Positions 50,688 through 60,064 of a stretch of 64,000 nucleotides of DNA are shown piece after piece. The notes beneath the pieces were generated by a model. It saw only the letters and a program-made list of their open reading frames with translations, was not told where the DNA came from and did no database searches. Every line of letters starts with the position of its first letter. The stretch's first letter is position 1. A program made the translations under genes and the position numbers. The DNA lies in contig NZ_JANFDA010000003.1 in assembly GCF_040493455.1 (NCBI RefSeq), forward strand, positions 124,001 to 188,000, read 5' to 3'. This stretch comes from Microcosmobacter sp040493455 (GTDB lineage: Bacteria > Bacteroidota > Bacteroidia > Flavobacteriales > Flavobacteriaceae).

Positions 50688-50730
50688 CCAATTTCAATAG
50701 AGTAGGAAGTAAACTTTTAATTAAAAAATT

Positions 50731-51090
50731 ATGGCATCGTATTATTCATTTAGTGAAGAAGCAGTAGCTAATGCGCTGGAAGCAGCTAGAAAAACTCACG
50801 AAGGAACCGAACTAAGAGCAACAGAAGCAGGATTTAACATCCATAGAGGTGGAGATTTGTTGGTTGCTGCTGAGTGTATTTCAATTACGGTTGAAGATCA
50901 CAAAGTATGTATCAATTTACCATTACACTTAGGGAAGCATTGTATCAGTATTCCTATTAGTGTGCCAAATGGTACAGCAGGTAAAGCATGTTTAAGTATT
51001 TGTACGACTTGGGGATTCCCAACAGGAGTTAAGGTTTCTGTAGTTATTGCAGGAATCACTGTAGTAAGTCAAACATTTGGAAAATGTTGA
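50731..51090 (+). CDS. Cysteine-containing orphan protein (119 aa)
   Basis: 119 residues with no signal peptide. An N-terminal acidic helix (about 6-22, EEAVANALEAARKT) precedes a beta-rich part with a recurring x-Cys-Ile-Ser/Asn-Ile pattern: ECISI, KVCINL, HCISIPI, ACLSIC and a terminal GKC, six Cys in total. The layout of a helical head and a Cys/Ser/Thr-rich body recalls precursor-like or self-assembling secreted small proteins, but no cleavage motif is seen. It is the only gene on this strand in the locus and divergent from the methyltransferase-MBOAT operon. No family is recognised. Confidence 0.6.
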   Translation: MASYYSFSEEAVANALEAARKTHEGTELRATEAGFNIHRGGDLLVAAECISITVEDHKVCINLPLHLGKHCISIPISVPNGTAGKACLSICTTWGFPTGVKVSVVIAGITVVSQTFGKC

Positions 51091-51155
51091 TATCCTATAA
51101 AATTAGCGAGGTGAGATTACTCATCTCGCTGATTTTTTTGGTAACAGAATACATT

Positions 51156-52100
51156 TTACATGCCAAAGGCATACTTCCTCAAGACACTTACCTTAGATAA
51201 CATCCTGTAGATAATCATAAAAATGATTTCTAAAACTATTACAGCTAAATAGAATAGCAATAGGTTTTCTGTTCCGATGAGATGATTACAAACAATAATA
51301 GGTATCATATGCCATAGATAAATTCCAACGGAATTGATACCAATCCATTCCAATACTTTGTTGTTAGGAGCTAAATTGTTTGTAGACATTTTCAAAATTA
51401 GATTCAGTAACAATGTATTGAACACGAAATAGTTTATAAACGCTACTATTTCATTAGGGAAATAAAACAGATAGATAACTAAGCCAAATAAGATAAGCGG
51501 TAAAAGGAATTCTAATCTATTAGGCCTCTTTAGCTTTAAATCTTTATACAGCAAACCGAGAATAAAAAAGATGTAATAATAGGGTCTGTAGGTATTTAAT
51601 ATCAATGCTATTGTTTTATTTTGATAAAGCTTGGGTTCCTTTATAAGAAGAATTGATATGATTGATATCAAAAGTCCGATAATCAGCAATACAACATTAT
51701 TTGCTTTAGCTTTCCTTAATATCCAAGTAAGAATGACCCAACTCAAGAAAGCTGGGACAAACCATAGGTGATAGTAAGGGTCAATAAAAGCATTAACGAA
51801 ACTAGATATAAAATTGATATTGGTGTCTTGATAAAGAAACAAAACATAATATCCAATAACTGCAATAATCCAGGGTAAAATTATTCGGAATAGATATTTC
51901 TTGAATAATCCTGAAATACTAAGATTGAAAGTTTTTTTTGAATTGTATAAAAATCCACAGATGCCAATAAACAGAGGCATATGAAAGCTGTATATAGTTT
52001 TTCGCCAAATGGTTTCACCGATCTCTCCTTGAAGCATATGCCCAAGAATTACAAGGATAATTAATAGTCCTTTGAATAAATCGATGTTTCTTAATCGCAT
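51156..52100 (-). CDS. Acyltransferase-3 family membrane protein
   Basis: 314 residues with about ten membrane helices. The start RNIDLFKGLLIILVILGHML, with catalytic-type His21, is the signature of the acyltransferase-3 (OafA/WecH-like) family. IPIIVCNHLIG near the end is also typical. These enzymes acetylate or otherwise acylate cell-surface sugars from the cytosolic side. It converges on the 119-aa orphan and is close to a second acyl-transfer system (MBOAT/SGNH). Confidence 0.85.
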   Translation of the reverse strand: MRLRNIDLFKGLLIILVILGHMLQGEIGETIWRKTIYSFHMPLFIGICGFLYNSKKTFNLSISGLFKKYLFRIILPWIIAVIGYYVLFLYQDTNINFISSFVNAFIDPYYHLWFVPAFLSWVILTWILRKAKANNVVLLIIGLLISIISILLIKEPKLYQNKTIALILNTYRPYYYIFFILGLLYKDLKLKRPNRLEFLLPLILFGLVIYLFYFPNEIVAFINYFVFNTLLLNLILKMSTNNLAPNNKVLEWIGINSVGIYLWHMIPIIVCNHLIGTENLLLFYLAVIVLEIIFMIIYRMLSKVSVLRKYAFGM

Positions 52101-52175
52101 TTGGGTTATTGTAATAAAAACTAGTTTTATTCTAATTTAGTAAAACAAAATATTAGATATGTATAGTATGAGGCT

Positions 52176-52562
52176 TTATTGATTATCAATTTTTATCAAT
52201 TCAACTGGGCCGTCTGCGGAAACTCCTTTAGTATAGACTTTGACCCAATTTCCTTTAGTTTCCATTATTGTGCAGTAAATTTTTCTCCCAATGACATCAC
52301 TTACATTCTCTGGCCAATTGATGATTTTTGTATATGTGAGCACATACTCACATTCAGAGACCCACTCAATGGTGGTGTGAATTTCAGCTTGATTGTCTGG
52401 ATTGATTTCTATTTGCATAGAATCAGTTCTTGTAATAATTTCTTTAAGTCTTTCATCGACATATTTGAATTGCCCAGTTTTAAAATCGGAACAATTTCTT
52501 TCTTGAGCATAAGATATTATACTCATAGTTAGAAGAAAGATGATCAGGATTATTTTTTTCAA
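52176..52562 (-). CDS. Small secreted protein of unknown function
   Basis: 128 residues with a signal peptide (about 1-20, ending SYAQ). The mature part starts with ERNCSDFKTGQFKY, the pattern of a common exported Bacteroidota family, then strands with SECEYVLTYTKI and KIYCTIMETKGNWVKVYTKG. Three Cys could include a disulfide. No enzyme motif is seen. It lies between acyltransferase and E1 genes with no clear link to either. Confidence 0.65.
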   Translation of the reverse strand: MKKIILIIFLLTMSIISYAQERNCSDFKTGQFKYVDERLKEIITRTDSMQIEINPDNQAEIHTTIEWVSECEYVLTYTKIINWPENVSDVIGRKIYCTIMETKGNWVKVYTKGVSADGPVELIKIDNQ

Positions 52563-52641
52563 GCTATAAAGAATTACAATACACTAACCTAAAAAAAATT
52601 AAGCTAGCAAACAATCAAAAAAAGAAATTACTAAACCCTAG

Positions 52642-55053
52642 TTAATACAAACTCGGATAATCTTCCGGACTTGCCTCATGCATGATTTGGTAAATTTTCT
52701 CAAAAATGTCTTCCGACGAAGGCTTAGAGAAATAATCACCATCACTACCATAAGCTGGGCGATGTGCTTTACCAGTAAGTGTTTGAGGCTTACTGTCTAA
52801 ATGTTCATAAGCGTTTTGAGTTTCAACAATTTCTTGTAAAATATATGCTGAAGCACCTCCTGGGACATCTTCGTCAATTACCAAAAGCCTATTCGTTTTG
52901 GCAATGCTCTTTACAATATCATGATTAAGATCGAATGGCAGTAATGATTGACAATCAATAATCTCAGCATCAATACCTACTTGTTGTAGTTCTTTTGCAG
53001 CTTCTTCCACTAAACGAAGTGTAGAACCGTAAGACACTAAAGTAATGTCCGAACCTTCTTTAATCGTTTCTACAACACCTATCGGTGTTTTAAACTCGCC
53101 AAGGTTATTCGGCATCTTTTCTTTGAGACGATATCCGTTAAGACATTCTACGATAAGCGCAGGCTCGTCACTTTCTAGCAATGTATTGTAGAATCCTGCA
53201 GCTTTGGTCATGTTTCTTGGTACTAAGATGTGAATACCTCTAAGCAGATGAACCAAACCACCCATTTGTGAACCAGAGTGCCAAATACCTTCTAGTCGGT
53301 GACCACGAGTTCTAACAATAAGTGGAGCTTTTTGTCTTCCCTTTGTACGATACTGCACGGTTGCTAAATCATCACTCATGATTTGCAAAGCATAAAGGAT
53401 GTAGTCTAAATACTGAATCTCGGCAATTGGTCTAAGTCCACGCATGGCCATACCTATACCTTGACCTAAGATCGATGCTTCTCTAATACCAACGTCCGCA
53501 ACTCTTAGCGCTCCATACTTTTCTTGTAAACCTTCCAAGCCTTGGTTAACATCACCAATATGACCAGCATCTTCACCAAATACTAAAGCTTCTGGATATT
53601 TGGAAAATATAGCATCAAAATTATCTCGTAACACTACACGCGCATCAACCTCTTCAGCATCATCACTATATGTTGGTACTACTTCAACATTTTGAAGCGC
53701 ACTGTGTTCGGATTCACTATATAAGTATGCGCCGTAACGATCGTTATTGGCTTTAATGTTGGCATTAATCCAATTCTGTAGTGTTTGTTTTTCAGTAGAT
53801 TCTTCAGAAATAACATAACGTAATGCTTTTCTTGCTGCTGACATTACATCTTTTCTGATAGGCTCTTCTATGGCAGCTAAATCATTAGCTAGCTTGGCAA
53901 TAAAGTTCTTATTACTGCTAGTAGTCGCCAATGTGTTTATAAGGTTAACACAGTCTTGTTGTTCAGCTTTTATTGGATTAATAAACGCTGACCATGCAGC
54001 TTTCTTACCATCTCTGACGGCTTTCTTGATGTCCTTTTCTAATGCAGATAATTCTTCATCTGTAGACAATCCATTTGCCACAATCCATTCGCGCATTTTA
54101 GCATTACAATCATACTCAGTTTCCCAGGCTAATCGCTCTTTAGATTTGTAGCGTTCGTGAGATCCAGAAGTAGAATGTCCTTGTGGTTGTGTAACTTCTG
54201 TTACATGTATCAATACTGGGATATGTTCTACTCTTGCAATTTTAGAAGCCTCTTGATATGTTTCAATTAAATTAGCGTAATCCCAGCCTTTAACGTGTAG
54301 GATTTCATAGCCATTGGTATCTTTTTCTTTTTGAAATCCTTTTAAGATTTCAGAGATATTTTCTTTTGTAGTTTGATGTTTAGCATGTACAGAGATGCCG
54401 TATTCATCATCCCAAACACTCATCACCATTGGCACTTGTAATACACCTGCTGCATTAATGGTTTCAAAGAACAATCCTTCACTAGTACTCGCATTACCTA
54501 TTGTTCCCCAAGCAACTTCATTACCATTATCTGAGAAATTGATAGTGTCGATACCATCGACATGTCTGTATATTTTTGAAGCTTGAGCCAATCCCAATAA
54601 CCTTGGCATTTGACCAGCAGTAGGAGAGATGTCAGCACTTGAGTTCTTCTGCTTGGTAAGATTTTTCCAGTTGCCATTTTCATCTAAACTATGTGTAGCA
54701 AAGTGACCTCCCATTTGGCGGCCCGCAGACATTGGCTCTTCATTTAGATCGGTGTTAGCGTATAAGCCTGCAAAGAATTGCTGAATAGACAATTCTCCAA
54801 TAGCCATCATAAAGGTTTGATCTCTATAATAGCCAGAACGAAAGTCTCCATCTTTAAACGCTTTTGCCCAAGCCAATTGCGGAACTTCTTTTCCATCCCC
54901 AAAGATGCCAAACTTTGCCTTACCAGTAAGCACTTCCCGACGACCCAAAAGACTACATTCTCTTGAGGTTACAGCAATTTTGTAATCGTTGAGAACTTCG
55001 GCTTTGAAATCATCGAAAGACAGACTATTTTCTAGATTAGAACTGGTTTGCAT
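52642..55053 (-). CDS. Fused E1 alpha/beta 2-oxoacid dehydrogenase
   Basis: 803 residues joining the alpha subunit (about 1-400) and beta subunit (about 465-803) of a thiamine-diphosphate dehydrogenase. In the alpha half, GRQMGGHFATHS and the TPP-site TIGNASTSEGLFFETINAA. In the beta half, VFGEDAGHIGDVNQGLEGLQEKYG, GLRPIAEIQYLDY and VRTRGHRLEG. Such fused proteins act on branched-chain or related 2-oxoacids with lipoyl E2 and LpdA; the window holds lpdA but no E2. It has its own complete promoter. Confidence 0.9.
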   Translation of the reverse strand: MQTSSNLENSLSFDDFKAEVLNDYKIAVTSRECSLLGRREVLTGKAKFGIFGDGKEVPQLAWAKAFKDGDFRSGYYRDQTFMMAIGELSIQQFFAGLYANTDLNEEPMSAGRQMGGHFATHSLDENGNWKNLTKQKNSSADISPTAGQMPRLLGLAQASKIYRHVDGIDTINFSDNGNEVAWGTIGNASTSEGLFFETINAAGVLQVPMVMSVWDDEYGISVHAKHQTTKENISEILKGFQKEKDTNGYEILHVKGWDYANLIETYQEASKIARVEHIPVLIHVTEVTQPQGHSTSGSHERYKSKERLAWETEYDCNAKMREWIVANGLSTDEELSALEKDIKKAVRDGKKAAWSAFINPIKAEQQDCVNLINTLATTSSNKNFIAKLANDLAAIEEPIRKDVMSAARKALRYVISEESTEKQTLQNWINANIKANNDRYGAYLYSESEHSALQNVEVVPTYSDDAEEVDARVVLRDNFDAIFSKYPEALVFGEDAGHIGDVNQGLEGLQEKYGALRVADVGIREASILGQGIGMAMRGLRPIAEIQYLDYILYALQIMSDDLATVQYRTKGRQKAPLIVRTRGHRLEGIWHSGSQMGGLVHLLRGIHILVPRNMTKAAGFYNTLLESDEPALIVECLNGYRLKEKMPNNLGEFKTPIGVVETIKEGSDITLVSYGSTLRLVEEAAKELQQVGIDAEIIDCQSLLPFDLNHDIVKSIAKTNRLLVIDEDVPGGASAYILQEIVETQNAYEHLDSKPQTLTGKAHRPAYGSDGDYFSKPSSEDIFEKIYQIMHEASPEDYPSLY

Positions 55054-55074
55054 AATGTATCATGGGATTTGATG

Positions 55075-55105
55075 CAAATTTAGATAAAATCTAGGTGCTG
55101 CACAA
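55075..55105 (-). promoter_or_regulatory. Promoter of the fused E1 gene
   Basis: On the minus strand TTG (55105-55103), a 20-bp spacer and TAAATTTG (55082-55075), a full consensus match, 22 bp before the start at 55053. Confidence 0.7.
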
Positions 55106-55219
55106 TTGTGTAATGTGTTAATAAATTGAAAAAAATGTTGAATTTTGTCTATTTTGATAAAAATATGACAATGAAGTTTAAAAAAAAGATTTTTCTATTG
55201 CCAAATCATCAAAGAGAAA

Positions 55220-58057
55220 TTAGTACCATTTCCTTCTAAATAAGCCAAGTAAAGTCTGTGGATCTACTGTAAAAATGAAACGGATTTTCTCATCATAATT
55301 ATCTTGAGCAATTTCCCAACCAAGATTCGAATACACAGGAAAATAAATTTCGAAGAAGTCTTGTACAAGATTTAGGCGTATACCAGAATCGTACACAAAC
55401 TTTGGATTGATTGATTTATTTTTCACTAACCCTATATCTCCATACGCTTGAATATAGCGCCAAATAGACATGCTCACATTGGTAGTGGCCATCCATTGAT
55501 TGGCAAATGGAGTTTCTAGCATAGATTTGAAACCACCTTCAGCTATAATAAGTTGCTGACTAAAAATCCCTGAATCTTCCGATCGGCCCAAGTAGTTATA
55601 ATCGAATAAATAATCTGTAGGTCTGTCTAAAGCAAAACTGAAGTAATCCGAGTCTTCGTCAGTATTGTTGTATAAGAAAGCACCAGCAAAAAACCTAAAG
55701 CTAAACTGCTGATTGCTGTTCAATAATTTTCGATATCTATAATTGAAAGATATCTTTCCAAAATCCTTTGCAAATTGTAGGTCGTAACTTGAGTTATAGG
55801 TATTAATAAGTTCAATATTAGATTGCCTGAATCTAATGTTGAAGATATTATAATCAGGTTCTATAATATCGACAAGTGCTTCATCCCCAATATCTCTTCG
55901 TATACTCAAATAACGTACCGTCAGTCGATTGGATTTATTGGATCTAAAGTCATCCTTATCTCTGAAGTAAAAATCTACACTCGGTGTAAGTCTGGTTACA
56001 AAAGCATCCTCAGCAAATGAAGAGTATTTGGCAAGGATTCCGTAGGTAATATTGTATAAATCTTGATATCCATCTAAATACTGAATGTAAAACAAGGTTC
56101 CTGAACCTGTGAGGGATTTAGATTTAGTAGCATATTGTGGTGAGAAGCGATAATTAAAAGGTCTTCTCAATACTGTTTTGTTATATAATTTGGCGCCTAA
56201 TGTAAGACCATCGTAAATGTTTTTGAACTCCGCTAAGGGCATTAAAAATACCTGATGATAATTCGGATCTTCGAAATCTTTAAATAGCCTTGCTTGTAAA
56301 GGTTTATGACCAAATATAGATTTACTCAATGAACCGTAATTGTTCTTCAAATTCAGTTCAGGTACTATACCATCGTAGTTTAGAGCTAATCGATCAGTAT
56401 TCCCTTTAGGGACAGATATGGTCTCAGTATCTGAGATACCTTCAAGCCATGTTTTGTTAAGAATGGAGTCATTACCAATTTCAAAAAGCGAAATAGGCAT
56501 GCTACTATTCTTTTTGTTTCTTATGGTGATATGTACTGAATCGCCATCGACTGAAACATCTTTGATCTTATAATCGATTTTCTTTCGAGAGTTGATAAAA
56601 TCTTCAAAAAACCAATCAATATTCTTAGTTGTATTTCCTTTTAATAGACTTTCAAATGCTTTTGAATCGGTATAGTTTAGTTGATTCTCTTTGAGGAAAT
56701 GTTTAATTGAACTTTCCAGAATATCAGCATTGACAAAATCATCCAAATATTTTAAACCAACACCAGCCTTGTATTTGCCTGCAATATTTGCATTAAACTT
56801 TATTAAAGAATCTTTTGCGGTAGTGATGGGTTGATCTCTGTTAGTACGAGCCATCTGCATGTGAAACAGATTATATTGATCATTAAAGCCTATATCTGCG
56901 GCATGAAAGGACCTAATTCCCCAAACTTTGGCAAGCGATCCTAGTAGCTTCATGTCAGGATAGTTCAGCTCCACATACTTCATTAAGAAATAGATTTGCA
57001 AACCTTCTTTGAGCCAATGATCTTTACGTGGATTGGTCATTAAGGTGTTGTCCAGATATTTCTTCAGACTGGTTTTTAGCAGTTGAATTTCGTACTGAAA
57101 ATAATCTGGGAAAGGTCTTATAAAATCTGGTAACTGGTTAAGACCATAAAGCGGGTCTTTTTTGTATTCTAACTCAGAAACCAAAAGCTTTTCATGAGGA
57201 TAAGTACCTAAATTATCACTGATAAATCTTGTTATTTTGTCCGTAATGATTGCCTTTTCTTCTGCACTAACGTTTTTGGATTTGAGGTTAGAAACAATTG
57301 AAAAGTCATCAGTTTGTACAAATTCAAAATCTGAAAACTTAGTAATTACTAACTCAGTATTAACCCGGTTCTTCCCATGAAGTGTTGTGGTTTGAGTAGT
57401 GCCTCCACTAGATTCTGTCCCAGCAGAATCGAGTTCAGAAACAAGGACATAGTTGTTTGGGTAGGTTAATTGTAATGTGATATCCGAAACTGGAACATAG
57501 AGATCGTCCAGATTCTTGTTACTATAGTATTGCCAGTCACCATCATAGATTGCAGGTGTGATATACCAATATTTTAGGTTGAAGTTTTCTTCTTTAGAAT
57601 ATCCATTGCCAGTAAACTTATCATCTGGTAAGACAATGGTATAGTTTAAGTTTATTGAATAAGATTCTCCAGAGGGTAGAGGTTTTTGTAGGCTAACTTT
57701 AATAACATCTGGATGATCTTTAATATTAGAAAAAGTCAAATCAGCCTGATCATTATCTTTTATAGATGTGACAACCGTAAACCCACGTTCTTTGTTTTTT
57801 GCGAAATGAAATTTGTTGTTGAATTCTTCTGCAAACCTTACAGCTAATGGTGATGTCTTGGTAGAATAACTATTGTTCCAGTCGTGTAAATAGATTTCAC
57901 TTACAGCAGAATTGGAAGTGTTTTTGTACACGATTTGTTGTTCTATTTTAATGCTCTTTGTAGGAACGTCTAGTTCAGCAGCAATATACATGCTATTCTG
58001 ACCAAACAAAGCGGTGCAAATACAACAAAAGAAGATGGTTAAGTATGTTATTCTCAA
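55220..58057 (-). CDS. M1-peptidase-like domain (inactive) fused to outer-membrane barrel
   Basis: 945 residues with a signal peptide (about 1-19, ending LFGQ). The N-terminal two thirds follow the M1 aminopeptidase fold (YWYITPAIYDGDWQYY, DPLYGLNQLPDF), but the zinc motif HExxH is replaced by YEIQL, so both zinc histidines are lost; the downstream Glu in LKEGLQIYF remains. The C-terminal third (about 600-945) is a beta-barrel with Tyr-rich strands, ending in RRKWY. A non-catalytic binding domain displayed on a barrel is the simplest reading. Its start overlaps the upstream nuclease stop (ATGA). Confidence 0.75.
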   Translation of the reverse strand: MRITYLTIFFCCICTALFGQNSMYIAAELDVPTKSIKIEQQIVYKNTSNSAVSEIYLHDWNNSYSTKTSPLAVRFAEEFNNKFHFAKNKERGFTVVTSIKDNDQADLTFSNIKDHPDVIKVSLQKPLPSGESYSINLNYTIVLPDDKFTGNGYSKEENFNLKYWYITPAIYDGDWQYYSNKNLDDLYVPVSDITLQLTYPNNYVLVSELDSAGTESSGGTTQTTTLHGKNRVNTELVITKFSDFEFVQTDDFSIVSNLKSKNVSAEEKAIITDKITRFISDNLGTYPHEKLLVSELEYKKDPLYGLNQLPDFIRPFPDYFQYEIQLLKTSLKKYLDNTLMTNPRKDHWLKEGLQIYFLMKYVELNYPDMKLLGSLAKVWGIRSFHAADIGFNDQYNLFHMQMARTNRDQPITTAKDSLIKFNANIAGKYKAGVGLKYLDDFVNADILESSIKHFLKENQLNYTDSKAFESLLKGNTTKNIDWFFEDFINSRKKIDYKIKDVSVDGDSVHITIRNKKNSSMPISLFEIGNDSILNKTWLEGISDTETISVPKGNTDRLALNYDGIVPELNLKNNYGSLSKSIFGHKPLQARLFKDFEDPNYHQVFLMPLAEFKNIYDGLTLGAKLYNKTVLRRPFNYRFSPQYATKSKSLTGSGTLFYIQYLDGYQDLYNITYGILAKYSSFAEDAFVTRLTPSVDFYFRDKDDFRSNKSNRLTVRYLSIRRDIGDEALVDIIEPDYNIFNIRFRQSNIELINTYNSSYDLQFAKDFGKISFNYRYRKLLNSNQQFSFRFFAGAFLYNNTDEDSDYFSFALDRPTDYLFDYNYLGRSEDSGIFSQQLIIAEGGFKSMLETPFANQWMATTNVSMSIWRYIQAYGDIGLVKNKSINPKFVYDSGIRLNLVQDFFEIYFPVYSNLGWEIAQDNYDEKIRFIFTVDPQTLLGLFRRKWY

Positions 58058-59325
58058 TTCGATTTGATAAACTTTAAGACATTAATATTGTTGCTCGATA
58101 TGGTCAAATAATATACACCATTTGCAAGCTGACTTATATCCTGTTCAATATAGTTAGAACCATTTGCATTGATGCTTTCAACTACTTGACCTAAGGCATT
58201 ATAAACAGTTATAGGACTGTCTAATGATAACAAAGGATTAATTTTCAAGCGCAAATAATTATCAATAACATTACCACCAACAAATTCAATGCCATTATTA
58301 GCAATAAATTCGTCAGTGCTCAACGATGCGTTAGTCTGAAGTTCTAATGTAACGGGAAGATGGTCACTAAAATTGTATAGCGCATCTCTAATTGCAAAAG
58401 AATAATCCGAGCCAGAACAATCAGAACTGTTTATTTCCCTGTTATAACAACTAGGATTGTTATTGTTTCCATAAGCTTTATAGGTATTCGCAACATAAGA
58501 AAGTTCTGGGTCTGCTGCTAGCAGATTATTTGTTGTTAAGATAAAATCGAAACGATCATCAAAACCTCCAGTAGCCCCTCCAAGACCAGATTGTGTCCTG
58601 GTTGATTGCGTAAAGACATCCAAATAACTAGAATTATTACTCCAGCTACCAATACGGTTTACAGGATCGTAAAACACAATATTATTATTGAAGTCTGTTA
58701 ATTCTTGAAAACCATCTTCTGAACTTGTGTAGAAGTTGAAGTCACCACCTATTATTACTTTAGAATCCGCAGGAAAGGTATCTAAATAGTCAACTAAATC
58801 TTCTACCATTTGAAATCTTAAAGCTTCGTTTTCTAACCCGCTTGAAGCTTTTAAATGACACACGATAGCATCAAACTCTATAGGATTTGTAGCTTGATCT
58901 GCTGTATTTAATCGTAATTTATAATGGTTGAAATCTCTAAAAATAGTAGTGACAATGGCTTGACTCTGCAATATAAACTTGCTACTATTATAGAAGATCA
59001 AATTCTGAAGATCGTTTTGGTCGCTACCACTATCGTCTGAAGTATTGAATTGAAAAGTAGCCATTTCGAAATCAGCAGACACATTGGCTTGTAGCACAGC
59101 TAGAATATCATCGGCACCAGACTCATTATTCAGTTCACAAACCATAAACAAGTCTGGCTGATAATCACTAAGAATGACTCCGAGATCGTTTATTCTATTC
59201 GGAATGGCATCTTCATTAGGAAAATTAAGCAGGTTATAAAACATCACTTTTAGATTTTCTTGCGCTGTTACCGAATTGATTGTTAATAGGCATGCTAACA
59301 ACCAAAATGTTGTCTTCTTTATCAT
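58054..59325 (-). CDS. Secreted endonuclease/exonuclease/phosphatase-family protein with T9SS sorting domain
   Basis: 423 residues with a signal peptide (about 1-21, ending VTAQ). EEP-fold motifs: VMFYNLLNFPNE, VCELNNESGADDIL, VIIGGDFNFYT and FSDHLPVTLEL (catalytic Asp-His). The C-terminal 75 residues are a T9SS sorting domain (ITVYNALGQVVES, LANGVYYLTISSN). It probably degrades DNA or phosphoesters outside the cell, for nutrient supply or biofilm turnover. It is translationally coupled to the barrel protein downstream. Confidence 0.82.
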   Translation of the reverse strand: MIKKTTFWLLACLLTINSVTAQENLKVMFYNLLNFPNEDAIPNRINDLGVILSDYQPDLFMVCELNNESGADDILAVLQANVSADFEMATFQFNTSDDSGSDQNDLQNLIFYNSSKFILQSQAIVTTIFRDFNHYKLRLNTADQATNPIEFDAIVCHLKASSGLENEALRFQMVEDLVDYLDTFPADSKVIIGGDFNFYTSSEDGFQELTDFNNNIVFYDPVNRIGSWSNNSSYLDVFTQSTRTQSGLGGATGGFDDRFDFILTTNNLLAADPELSYVANTYKAYGNNNNPSCYNREINSSDCSGSDYSFAIRDALYNFSDHLPVTLELQTNASLSTDEFIANNGIEFVGGNVIDNYLRLKINPLLSLDSPITVYNALGQVVESINANGSNYIEQDISQLANGVYYLTISSNNINVLKFIKSN

Positions 59326-59363
59326 AGGTTTATGTGATTAATAGCTGGTTTCTTCTTACATCA

Positions 59364-60053
59364 TCAGAAATTCGGGCTTAATCCATATTCTTTGTAGAAG
59401 CTGTCAAGGATATCAATCACTTCATCAGCAGTATCTACTATGTGTATAAGGTCTAAGTCTGTAGGACTTATGTTATTATTTGCTTCTAATAGGGTTTGCT
59501 TTACCCAATCCATCAATCCGCTCCAGAATTCTCTTCCAACCAAGATGATTGGGAATTTTTCTATTTTATTGGTTTGGATAAGTGTAATCGCTTCAAAAAG
59601 TTCATCTAATGTTCCAAAACCTCCAGGCATTACCACAAAGCCCTGTGAATATTTTACAAACATTACTTTTCTCACGAAGAAGTAATCAAAATCCAAACTC
59701 TTGTCATGGTCTATGTATGGGTTGTCGTGCTGCTCAAAAGGTAGCTCTATATTTAGTCCTACAGATGTTCCTCCGGCGATATGGGCACCTTTATTACCAG
59801 CTTCCATTATACCGGGGCCACCTCCAGTAATGACACCATAACCATGCTCAACGATTTTCTGCGCAACATCTTCGGCCAATTTATAATACTTGTGATCTGG
59901 TTTGGTTCTTGCTGAACCAAATATAGATACACATGGGCCGATACGACTTAGTTTTTCATAACCATTTACAAACTCTCCCATGATCTTGAAGATTGCCCAA
60001 GAATCATTAGTTTTTATTTCGTTCCAGCCTTTGTGTTTGTGTTCTTTTCTCAT
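59364..60053 (-). CDS. LOG/TIGR00730-family Rossmann-fold protein
   Basis: 229 residues. The family motif PGGFGTLDE is at 143-151, preceded by TGGGPGIMEAGNKGA at 77-90. Several relatives are cytokinin-activating phosphoribohydrolases that release adenine-type bases from nucleotide monophosphates. This group in Bacteroidota is annotated as nucleotide 5'-monophosphate nucleosidase-like. It lies 11 bp downstream of uvrA on the same strand. Confidence 0.88.
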   Translation of the reverse strand: MRKEHKHKGWNEIKTNDSWAIFKIMGEFVNGYEKLSRIGPCVSIFGSARTKPDHKYYKLAEDVAQKIVEHGYGVITGGGPGIMEAGNKGAHIAGGTSVGLNIELPFEQHDNPYIDHDKSLDFDYFFVRKVMFVKYSQGFVVMPGGFGTLDELFEAITLIQTNKIEKFPIILVGREFWSGLMDWVKQTLLEANNNISPTDLDLIHIVDTADEVIDILDSFYKEYGLSPNF

Positions 60054-60064
60054 GTTCGTTAGGT

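Larger units (their letters stand above)
50354..50730. other. 377-bp divergent intergenic region with hairpins
   Basis: No convincing gene lies between the methyltransferase gene (minus) and the 119-aa orphan (plus). The region holds a terminator-type hairpin close to the methyltransferase start, a 10-bp stem close to the orphan start, and a possible eight-codon ORF (50412-50438, MMKRRLIC) on the plus strand. No full TAnnTTTG promoter was found for either gene. Confidence 0.6.
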
